Assembly: GCA_036939355.1 (NCBI GenBank)
Contig: JALLAP010000654.1
Location: 1-11,473 of the forward strand
Source of the DNA: Thalassiosira profunda
Taxonomy: Eukaryota; Bacillariophyta; Thalassiosirophyceae; Thalassiosirales; Thalassiosiraceae
DNA: 11,473 nt
Direction: 5' to 3'
The position numbers and the translations under genes are program-made. Below the pieces are notes generated by a model. The model saw only the letters and a program-made list of their open reading frames with translations. It made no database searches and was not told the DNA's origin. Positions 1-5,766 of this stretch are shown piece by piece. Each line of letters starts with the position of its first letter. Position 1 is the stretch's first letter.

Positions 1-1
1 G

Positions 2-331
2 CGCTATGCCAATCAATACAGGGCCATGTTTGTCATGAACATAGGCGTTGACTGGAATAAAAGAGCAACGTACGACGAAGCGGTGGGGGGTCTGAAATTG
101 GTTGCAGGAGGGGCGGAAGCCGGGGGAGACGGAGATGCAGCACCGATGCAGTTGGACGATGACTCGGAAGAACCAGCTGCAATTCCCGTAGAGCATGCAG
201 CACCGGACAACTCTGATGAGAAGGGAGAGCTGTATTATTCGGTCCACTGCGGTTACTGCCAACTTGAATTAGCGGCGTTGGATATGAAGGACGAAATCTA
301 CTACTTCTTTGGATGCATTGCGTCGGCATAG
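2..331 (+). CDS. C-terminal part of an unrecognised protein (5' end outside window)
   Basis: The frame is open from the window edge to a TAG stop at 329-331, giving 109 residues of a C-terminus. It reads as a short conserved-looking block (FVMNIGVDWNKRATYDEAV), then a low-complexity Gly/Ala/Asp/Glu linker with an acidic run (LDDDSEEP), then a second conserved-looking block, ELYYSVHCGYCQLELAALDM, ending FFGCIASA. The HCGYC pair could be half of a metal-binding knuckle, with the late Cys in FFGCIASA as a possible extra ligand; this is inference. The order of folded block, disordered acidic linker and compact Cys-containing tail argues for a real coding end. The first in-frame Met (26-28) is unlikely to be the true start because the frame stays open upstream of it. 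I do not recognise the family and assign no function. The next gene on the same strand starts 351 bp downstream. Confidence 0.6.
   Translation, partial: RYANQYRAMFVMNIGVDWNKRATYDEAVGGLKLVAGGAEAGGDGDAAPMQLDDDSEEPAAIPVEHAAPDNSDEKGELYYSVHCGYCQLELAALDMKDEIYYFFGCIASA
304..331 (+). repeat. 28-bp direct repeat, copy 1 (covers stop codon of the upstream gene)
   Basis: Copy 1 encodes the last eight residues FFGCIASA and the TAG stop of the partial gene. Copy 2 lies at 354-381, offset by exactly 50 bp, and matches at 25 of 28 positions. Read in its own frame, copy 2 encodes the same eight residues and the same TAG. All three differences fall at third codon positions. Confidence 0.85.
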
Positions 332-353
332 GAGGAACAACACCTTTGCCCGC

Positions 354-381
354 CTTCTTCGGATGCATTGCATCTGCATAG
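354..381 (+). repeat. 28-bp direct repeat, copy 2 (downstream of the stop codon)
   Basis: This is the second copy of the segment at 304-331. It is out of frame with the partial gene because the 50-bp offset is not a multiple of three. Upstream in its frame the reading runs through the spacer without an obvious splice acceptor that would join it to the gene. It may be the residue of a short tandem duplication or an alternative 3' end. Confidence 0.8.
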
Positions 382-439
382 TTTAAATGAAATGATTGAA
401 GAGTATTGCATCAGTTCGGGGTGAACGGGCCGCGCCATG

Positions 440-498
440 GCTGTCCGGCCGCCCTAACCCCGCGGCCTCAGCAAGAGCTGTAGGAAGAGCCGGACAGC
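440..498. ncRNA. Candidate structured element: three-helix, cloverleaf-like inverted repeats
   Basis: A perfect 10-bp inverted repeat (GCTGTCCGGC at 440-449, GCCGGACAGC at 489-498) brackets two smaller hairpins: GGCCGC (447-452) with GCGGCC (462-467), and CAGC (469-472) with GCTG (477-480) around an AAGA loop. With the outer stem held to 7 bp (440-446 with 492-498), all three helices can form at once as a three-way junction. A competing pairing, GGCCGCG (428-434) with CGCGGCC (461-467), is also possible. The inverted repeats are visible in the sequence; transcription as an RNA is inference. The element is 59 nt and has no recognisable tRNA D arm or TTC loop, so it is not called a tRNA. It could equally be a terminator, a regulatory dyad or a decayed repeat. 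Confidence 0.3.
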
Positions 499-531
499 AC
501 GCAAAACGGCCGTAGGGGAATCTTTGCCCGC

Positions 532-538
532 CATATAT
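532..538 (+). promoter_or_regulatory. TATA-like sequence upstream of the FNR-module gene
   Basis: CATATAT in an A/T-rich pocket just before the C-rich leader, about 145 bp upstream of the ATG at 683. The position suits a core promoter, but the match is weak and untested. Confidence 0.2.
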
Positions 539-593
539 TGTATTAATTCCTACACATGTAGAAACATCACTCCCCCAAGGCGGCTACCTAGCC

Positions 594-660
594 TGCGCCG
601 CCCGCCCCCTCCCCAACCACGCCCCCGCCCACCCCTCCCCCTCGCCACCTCTTCCCGCCT
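594..660 (+). promoter_or_regulatory. C-rich 5' leader with G-quadruplex pattern on the minus strand
   Basis: Runs of C at 601-603, 605-609, 611-614, 622-626, 628-630, 632-635 and 637-641 give a dense pattern. The complementary strand fits the general G-quadruplex rule of at least four runs of three or more G with loops of 1-7 bases. It lies just upstream of the start codon at 683. A similar arrangement precedes the EHD gene. Confidence 0.35.
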
Positions 661-682
661 GCACCCCAACAGCGCCGCAATA

Positions 683-1102
683 ATGAAGGGCTCCTCCGTT
701 GTAATTGCAATGGCGGCCGTCTGTTTGCCAGACGCGAGCCATGCATTTTGCCCACGAGCATCAAAAATGGCGCCGTGTCGGCCATCAACGCACCTCCGCT
801 CCGCCCCCGACAAAGATCGCATCAAGAAGGCGGGGGCGGGCATCACCACGCAGGCTCCGGGCGATCTGTGCTTCTACGATCCGGAGGAAAACGGCAAACT
901 GCAGGGATCGGGCACGTTGACGGACAGAATTGCAAAGGGCGCCGCCTTTTCTCCGCCCTCGGGTTTGCAGCAGGGGTATGCTGAGCCATCGCCAACAACA
1001 GTGGCAAAGCCGAAGCAAAACGTCATTACTACCAATTTGACAGAATTGGTCAACGGTGAATTGGAGTCGAGGTTTGGGGGTCGGGGGAGATCTCAATATT
1101 GA
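683..1102 (+). CDS. Small predicted plastid protein repeating the FNR N-terminal module
   Basis: 139 residues. The ATG at 683 is chosen because it starts a signal peptide: a hydrophobic run at about residues 4-16, then ASHA|FCP at 18-23, an ASAF-type cleavage site, then a basic transit-like stretch. This predicts import into the secondary plastid. Residues 48-89 align without gaps to residues 25-66 of the adjacent FNR, 23 of 42 identical. Shared elements are AGAG, GDL, DP-E-GKL-G, L-DRI and GAAF. A later NGEL---F (124-131) also recurs in FNR (97-104), just before its flavin domain. The protein ends where the FAD-binding domain would begin, so no reductase is present. The tail FGGRGRSQY is Gly/Arg-rich. 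Same strand as FNR, stop-to-start distance 515 bp. The shared module suggests descent from FNR by partial duplication, or an independent module that FNR also uses. A role in docking FNR or sharing its partner is inference. The intact frame and kept presequence argue against a pseudogene. I do not recognise a named domain. Confidence 0.7.
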   Translation: MKGSSVVIAMAAVCLPDASHAFCPRASKMAPCRPSTHLRSAPDKDRIKKAGAGITTQAPGDLCFYDPEENGKLQGSGTLTDRIAKGAAFSPPSGLQQGYAEPSPTTVAKPKQNVITTNLTELVNGELESRFGGRGRSQY

Positions 1103-1400
1103 TGCAACAACAAAACGAGTAAACGGGGGAATTTTGTCCAATGGATTCAGTGGCGGATGTGGAGTGAGACATTGTCTAGAACGCGAATCTCTCCTAAAGA
1201 ATGATTGAGTCAGGGAAAGGCCAATGAGTGATACTACTGCATTGATTCGATGAGGCGTGTGTGTCCGGGAAAGGTGTGCTAGCTTGCGATGTCCAGTCCG
1301 GATAGGTAATACTTCTGCCCCCGCACAGCACCGCCTTTTCTACAACATGGCTGCAGTCTCCTCCCGAGTGGAAGTGATGCTTGCAGCTGAAGTGGGCCTG

Positions 1401-1427
1401 GGGCCTGCCTGGCGCGGGCCTGCCTGG
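1401..1427. repeat. Short tandem repeat, GGGCCTGCCTGG twice
   Basis: Two identical 12-mers at 1401-1412 and 1416-1427 are separated by 3 bp, with a partial third unit just upstream (GGGCCTGG at 1394-1401). They lie in the region upstream of FNR. Confidence 0.6.
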
Positions 1428-1486
1428 ATGGCTTGGTTGGCTGGGGAGGCCTCGCTTGCCAGTTGCTGTCTTCTGCGAAGGTCATC

Positions 1487-1519
1487 AAAAGATCTGCAAT
1501 CGACGCGTCGAGATCTTTT
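1487..1519. promoter_or_regulatory. Inverted repeat around a palindrome, about 100 bp before the FNR start
   Basis: AAAAGATCT (1487-1495) and AGATCTTTT (1511-1519) are perfect 9-bp inverted arms. Between them are GCAAT and a perfect 10-bp palindrome, CGACGCGTCG (1501-1510). It could fold as a long hairpin in a 5' leader or form a dimeric factor-binding site. It ends 98 bp before the FNR ATG. The symmetry is seen directly; function is inferred. Confidence 0.4.
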
Positions 1520-1617
1520 CACCGCACAACCGACCAGCCGTTTGCCTTCCGGCTCTCCCCACCTCGCCCCTCGCCTCACGTCGCCACAATCCCCGCAGCA
1601 GCCACTCCCAATCAACG

Positions 1618-2899
1618 ATGAGGACCCTCTGCATAGGCGCAGCCGCGGCGGCCACCCTGCTGGCTTCCCCAGCGGCCTCCTTCTCCGTCAAGTCCGCGGG
1701 GGCTGGCGTCTCCCTCTCGAGCGGAGGCGACCTCTCCCTCTTCGACCCCAACGAGGCCGGGAAGCTCCGGGGCACGAACGACCTCAACGATCGCATCTCC
1801 GGCGGGGCCGCGTTTACCATCGCGCCGCCCCAGACCATCGTCGATGCCCCGCCCGCCGGGGCGAATGTGGAGGACGCTCATCACTACCTAGAACACCTAG
1901 ACGCGAATGGAGAATTGCCGCTGAACTTTGCCAAGCCGCAGCACCCCGTGACGGCCACTGTGTTGGGGCGGGCCAAGCTCATCAGCGACGACGCGCCGGG
2001 GGACATTGAGCACATCGTCATGAAGCTGCCCGAGGGCTTTCACTACGTGGAGGGCCAGAGTCTGAGCGTCATCCCTCCGGGCACGGATCCCAAGAGCGGC
2101 CGGAAGCACAAGCCGCGGCTGTACTCCATCGCCTCCACTCGCTACGGAGATTTATACGACGGGAACACCGTCAGCTTGTGCGTTCGCCGGGCCGAGTACT
2201 TCGATCCTGTCACCGGAGTGGTGGATCCGGCGAAGAAGGGCGTGTGCTCCAACTTCCTGTGCGACATCCAGCCGGGAGAAGAGGTGACGGTGGCGGGTCC
2301 CGTGGGCAAGACGATGCTTCTGCCAGAGGATCCCACGAAGGATGTGATTATGATTGCCACTGGCACTGGAATTGCACCCTTTCGTGGATTTTTGCACCGG
2401 CTTTTCATGGAGAACACCCTGGCGCGGCACCTGTTCGGAGGGAACGCCTGGCTGGTTCTGGGCGTGCCCGTCAGCGGAGGCTTGTTGTACAAGGAGGAGT
2501 TCGATTGCATGCTCAAAAATGGTGAGTAGAATACTGTGCACCGGTGGCATGACTGACATAGGTAGCGTGTGCGCTGTTGTATCCGTTCCAACTCTTATCT
2601 TATGTCTGTCCTCTTCAGCCGGACCCGGCCAGCTGAAAATCGACTACGCAATTTCCCGTGAGATGACCAACTCGATCGACGGTGGCAAGTTGTACGTCCA
2701 GCACGTGATCGCCCAAAATGGGAAGGAGCTGTTTGAGCAGCTGGATGCCGGCGCCAACGTGTACTTCTGCGGCCTGAAAGGCATGATGCCCCCGATTCTG
2801 GAGACGCTGGAAAAGGTGGCCGAAAGCCAGGGCGTGGTGTGGAGCGAGAAGTTGGCAGAGTTGAAGAAGAACAACCAATGGCACGTGGAGGTGTACTAG
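1618..2899 (+). CDS. petH: Plastid ferredoxin-NADP+ reductase (FNR), two exons
   Basis: Exons 1618-2521 and 2619-2899 encode 394 residues. FNR passes electrons from ferredoxin to NADP+ at the end of photosynthetic electron transport, on the stromal face of the thylakoid. The ATG at 1618 begins a signal peptide (CIGAAAAATLLA) ending AAS|FSV, an ASAF-type plastid site. Residues 25-66 form an extension (AGAG, GDLSLFDP, GKL, DRI, GAAF) shared with the upstream small gene. The FAD-binding part shows KPRLYSIAS (165-173) and GVCSNFL (208-214). The NADP-binding part shows ATGTGIAPFRGFL (247-259) and FCGLKGM (351-357). The protein ends in WHVEVY, with the C-terminal Tyr that stacks on the flavin in plant-type FNRs. 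There is no CpcD-like phycobilisome-binding domain. The splice restores the frame through a GCC Ala codon at a point where FNR sequence continues without interruption. It converges on the EEP gene, with 108 bp between the stops. Confidence 0.95.
2522..2618 (+). other. Spliceosomal intron of FNR (97 bp, phase 1)
   Basis: The donor GTGAGT follows exon base 2521 and the acceptor CTCTTCAG ends at 2618. Unspliced reading hits TAG four bases after the donor GT. Splicing joins LKN to AGPGQLKIDYAISRE, a continuous FNR sequence. A CTGAC branch-like motif lies about mid-intron. Confidence 0.9.
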
Positions 2900-3007
2900 A
2901 TGTGAGATTGAATTGGAAGGAACTGCACTTGTGGAGGTCTCTAGTTTGCACCGGCAGTAAGTAAAAATGTAAGATGCACAGAACGAGTAAGGTTCATCTC
3001 TTGCCGA

Positions 3008-5521
3008 TTAGTTCGAAAGCTTTGATGCTGCCTCGGCTGCCTTCTTTTCCCTCGCCTTTTTCCTCAGCTCCGCCATCTCAAAGAGAGAAAGTATCTGAGG
3101 AACGCAGCCACAGCCGCACTTCGCCGGATGAGCTGCTGGGGTTGGAACGGACCTGTTTTGTTTTGCGTCCTCTTCTTTGTTTGCGGTTCCATTTTCTAGC
3201 CTCATCCGCAGGCGTGCTCCCACAGCCACGTGGTCACTGGGCCAAATGTCGCTTGGAATCAAGTGCCCAGATGCAGCTCCACTGGAATTCATCTCTCTGA
3301 AGGACGTCGGAACTTTGAGCCTGCCCACTTGATCGAACTGGGAGAACTCATAAAAGATGTAATCGAGGCACCCGACGAACTCTTTCGTGACATTCGTAAA
3401 GGGCGGCGATTCTCTTGTCACGCTGTCCTGGGCGGCGTATGCACTCCTGAGCCGGAAGGGATTGTCAAGCTTCGGTTCTCTTAGCCACTCGATCACCGTG
3501 AGCTCTCGTTCTGTTTCTTTTGCAACCGATTCTTCGCCCCGCCTCTCTTTTGCGACATCCACAAAGTCGAAGGCGCCCATGATGACATTCCTCTTCTTTT
3601 CGTCTGCCACCGTTTCGTCCTTCAATCCAACTCCGCCTCGCAAGCAGAGCCGCAGCAGCTTTGTCGCCTGGCTGAAGACGCGCGATGCCGAACTGGACGG
3701 TCTGTCGTCCCACCAATACCCTTGTTTACACTTGTCGCACCGGAACACTTCGATTGTTTCTTCCGAGTCGACCAGTCCGGGCGCGCCGTGCTCCAAAAAT
3801 ACAGCTCGCTTTTCATCCTCTGTCGTAACTGGATGAATATTGCCATTGCAGACCACACACCGCGTCAGGAACGTACACGGAGACAGCTCAACGCCGTGGG
3901 TTCGCAGCAGACGCGGCATGGCCCTCTCCAAATCGGCCGAGGATTTTGGATCGAGAAGGTAGGCTCCGGGAGGGCAGTCCTTCCGCAAAAGCAGTTTGTA
4001 TGACGTCGTGAGCAGCGTTCGCTGCTCCTCTTTGCAGTGATCGAACAGAGCAATGTTGCCGCCGCTCGTCCGTTCGTTCTCTTCCTCGACCGTTTCGAGA
4101 ATGGCGTCAATACCAAGTATTCGCAGCCATCGGGTAAAGCGGTTCAGCGTGTAGTCCAACATGTATTTGACCGGAAGTGGCGGTGTGGCATGTTGGTAAT
4201 CCTGCGGCGTAATGTGCCCCTTGAGGCGGCGTGTTTCTAGCGTTTCTTCCAAGTCGGCATCATCGCTGGAATTGTCGTTGGTTGGTGGATCTGTCGATGC
4301 TTCAGAGTTAGCCACACCGCAATACATCGCCCTCCTCTTGACGGAGTCTCCATTTCTGCTGGCTGCATCTCCATTTGTCATTGCTCCGAGATCCATTGCA
4401 TGTTTTGTGATGGCAGAGGAGCTTGTCAGCCCACAATACGCAGTGAATGCGCTTGGCAATCCTTCCATAATGTAACCGCCCGGTGGCTCCTTCGCTATTT
4501 CATCCTGTCCGTCTCTTCTGTCGCCACTAATGGGAACACTTGCAGCATTCTCCTCGTCTTCTGTGTACATTTCCTCGCTGTCCCTGTCCCACACGTATCG
4601 CCACGGCGCGACCGTTCTGGCGTCGACTTGCGGGCGAACGAACAGTTTGTGCACGATGCTCCCCGGCTTGGAATTGGTATCCCCACAGATGATGGTGGGT
4701 ATCCTACCATTTTTTGCATCGTCTGGACTCGTTTTTTCTGCAAATGCGGCCACTCTATCGAGCAAATACTTTGCCTGACATAACTTCACGTACTCGTAGC
4801 CCGGATGCCAGTACAGATGCACCGACGCCACAATAATTGATTGCCCCGTCTCCTTCGACTGCAGATGAGCCGCCAAGGCGCCATTTCGACGGAGGAAGGA
4901 TCGCACCATCCCCGTCAGTTCCGAGGGAGATTTGGGCTTCTTGGGCCGCATCCGGCCGTATCCCTCTTGCCTTTGATTGACACCGCAGCTCCCCTCGTCT
5001 TCGTTGTTGCTTGCATTGCTTTGCAACGTGGCCAGATCGTCGAACATCACATTCTCCGATCGTACCAATGTGAATTTTCGTTTGTCGTACGCAATGGCAC
5101 AGCAGTCTTTTCGTTGCTCGCCCGGCGTTCGCACGACGCCGTAGCCCCAGGATTCGAACGCCGGCAGTATCGGATCGCCAGGCTGGAGCAGGTCCAGCTC
5201 CTGGAGGGCGAGGACCTCCCATTTATCTGTTGCAGTTGCATTGGGGCCGCAAAATCGCCCGAGGGTATCGAGCAGCAATGTTCTCCTCTTGGCAGGATTG
5301 AAGGCCACGTCGGCATAACTCTGCGGCAGGCCAGGGTGCGAGCGGGGCGTGAGGTAGGATTCCGCGAGCACGTTGAGCGACGCGACGTTGAACTCGAGGG
5401 GAGACGGATCCGCCGGCGATGGCGACGATGCGCCATCGGCAGACAGGGGCTCCATCCGCAGCCGATCCACCCACGTCGCAGCCGCTTGCGGCTGCGGCTG
5501 CGGCGACGGCTCCTCCATCAT
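3008..5521 (-). CDS. EEP-family nuclease with an internal Mut7-C RNase/zinc-ribbon domain
   Basis: 837 residues, one exon. Residues 43-295 are the first part of a CCR4/Angel-like EEP domain: SLNVLAE (48-54, N50), LALQELD (104-110, catalytic E108), SVHLYWHPGYEYVKL (233-247, H235) and ICGDTNSKPGS (278-288, D281/N283). The domain resumes at about 688 with FTNVTKEFVGCLDYIF and ends with SDIWPSDHVAVG (D763/H764). Between the halves, residues 451-609 match Mut7-C: MLDYTLNRFTRWLRILGID, LLTTS, then paired RCVVCN (C555/C558) and FRCDKCKQGYWWDD (C595/C598), a zinc ribbon. The flanks (about 300-450 and 610-685) are acidic and low in complexity. The tail has a CGCGC cluster (802-806) and a Lys/Glu-rich helix. 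All EEP catalytic residues are present, so phosphodiesterase activity, probably on RNA ends or poly(A), is likely; the substrate is unknown. The ATG at 5521 has a good context (GCC before ATG). Weaker in-frame Mets upstream (to 5779) would add a basic leader but overlap the divergent DUS gene. Confidence 0.88.
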   Translation of the reverse strand: MMEEPSPQPQPQAAATWVDRLRMEPLSADGASSPSPADPSPLEFNVASLNVLAESYLTPRSHPGLPQSYADVAFNPAKRRTLLLDTLGRFCGPNATATDKWEVLALQELDLLQPGDPILPAFESWGYGVVRTPGEQRKDCCAIAYDKRKFTLVRSENVMFDDLATLQSNASNNEDEGSCGVNQRQEGYGRMRPKKPKSPSELTGMVRSFLRRNGALAAHLQSKETGQSIIVASVHLYWHPGYEYVKLCQAKYLLDRVAAFAEKTSPDDAKNGRIPTIICGDTNSKPGSIVHKLFVRPQVDARTVAPWRYVWDRDSEEMYTEDEENAASVPISGDRRDGQDEIAKEPPGGYIMEGLPSAFTAYCGLTSSSAITKHAMDLGAMTNGDAASRNGDSVKRRAMYCGVANSEASTDPPTNDNSSDDADLEETLETRRLKGHITPQDYQHATPPLPVKYMLDYTLNRFTRWLRILGIDAILETVEEENERTSGGNIALFDHCKEEQRTLLTTSYKLLLRKDCPPGAYLLDPKSSADLERAMPRLLRTHGVELSPCTFLTRCVVCNGNIHPVTTEDEKRAVFLEHGAPGLVDSEETIEVFRCDKCKQGYWWDDRPSSSASRVFSQATKLLRLCLRGGVGLKDETVADEKKRNVIMGAFDFVDVAKERRGEESVAKETERELTVIEWLREPKLDNPFRLRSAYAAQDSVTRESPPFTNVTKEFVGCLDYIFYEFSQFDQVGRLKVPTSFREMNSSGAASGHLIPSDIWPSDHVAVGARLRMRLENGTANKEEDAKQNRSVPTPAAHPAKCGCGCVPQILSLFEMAELRKKAREKKAAEAASKLSN

Positions 5522-5766
5522 GGCCTGCTTGGCTTGGGATGTGTGACGCCGGGTCTTCGTGGAGTGAGGCAGAGCTTTATTGCAATGGGGGACATTGAGG
5601 GCGTGAGTTGAGTGTTGGTGCATGTGTACCAACCAATTCCAAAGCTGCTGCACCTCTCTTCCTGGGCCACTCATTTCCCGAAGAAAGGAAAGGTCGCGTC
5701 GTCTCTCAATCTCAAAGCAACAAGCAACGCGGCGCCGCCACTTCCTCTTTGCAAATCGGCGCCACC
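5522..5766. promoter_or_regulatory. Divergent promoter region between the EEP nuclease and DUS genes
   Basis: 245 bp between the two start codons, presumably holding both promoters. It contains a CCAAT pentamer (5633-5637) overlapping the edge of a dyad, GTTGGT (5614-5619) and ACCAAC (5628-5633) with an 8-bp spacer. No TATA box is evident on either strand. Confidence 0.4.

Larger units (their letters stand above)
332..682. other. Intergenic region between the partial gene and the FNR-module gene
   Basis: About 350 bp without a supported protein gene. From left to right it holds the second copy of the 28-bp repeat (354-381), an A/T-rich stretch (381-415), the inverted-repeat element at 440-498, an 8-bp palindrome ACGGCCGT (506-513), a TATA-like CATATAT (532-538) about 145 bp upstream of the next ATG, and a very C-rich leader (about 585-670). 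Confidence 0.6.
1103..1617. other. Intergenic region upstream of FNR
   Basis: 515 bp between the module gene and FNR with no supported gene; the open frames crossing it have repetitive, low-complexity translations. It holds a CCAAT pentamer (1221-1225), a tandem copy of GGGCCTGCCTGG (1401-1412 and 1416-1427, period 15), a strong inverted repeat at 1487-1519 and a pyrimidine-rich leader from about 1545 to 1610. The FNR promoter and 5' leader are presumably here. Confidence 0.55.

Noticed and set aside
453..458. Telomere-like CCCTAA unit
   Set aside because: A single unit inside a hairpin loop, with no tandem array.
440..498. tRNA gene on the minus strand
   Set aside because: A 7-bp acceptor-like stem and an adjacent hairpin are present. 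The element is only 59 nt, has no D arm, no anticodon arm of normal size and no TTC loop, so it is kept only as a structured-element candidate.
683..1102. Pseudogene fragment of FNR
   Set aside because: The frame is intact, the presequence is complete and different from that of FNR, and the sequence after the stop shows no decayed flavin-domain coding. A truncated recent copy cannot be fully excluded.
1257..2009. A 250-residue open frame on the plus strand overlapping the FNR start
   Set aside because: It is Arg/Pro-rich, has no family motif and runs out of frame through the well-supported FNR presequence. High GC content lengthens such shadow frames.
4841..5611. A 256-residue open frame on the plus strand opposite the EEP nuclease
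   Set aside because: It is antisense to the EEP motifs, and its Arg-rich repeats mirror the Gln/Pro and Ser/Pro codons on the other strand.
5608..5766. N-terminal extension of DUS from an upstream in-frame ATG
   Set aside because: The ATG at 5767 has an ideal context and the added 53 residues look like translated leader. It would also run into the promoter of the divergent gene. Left as an alternative only.
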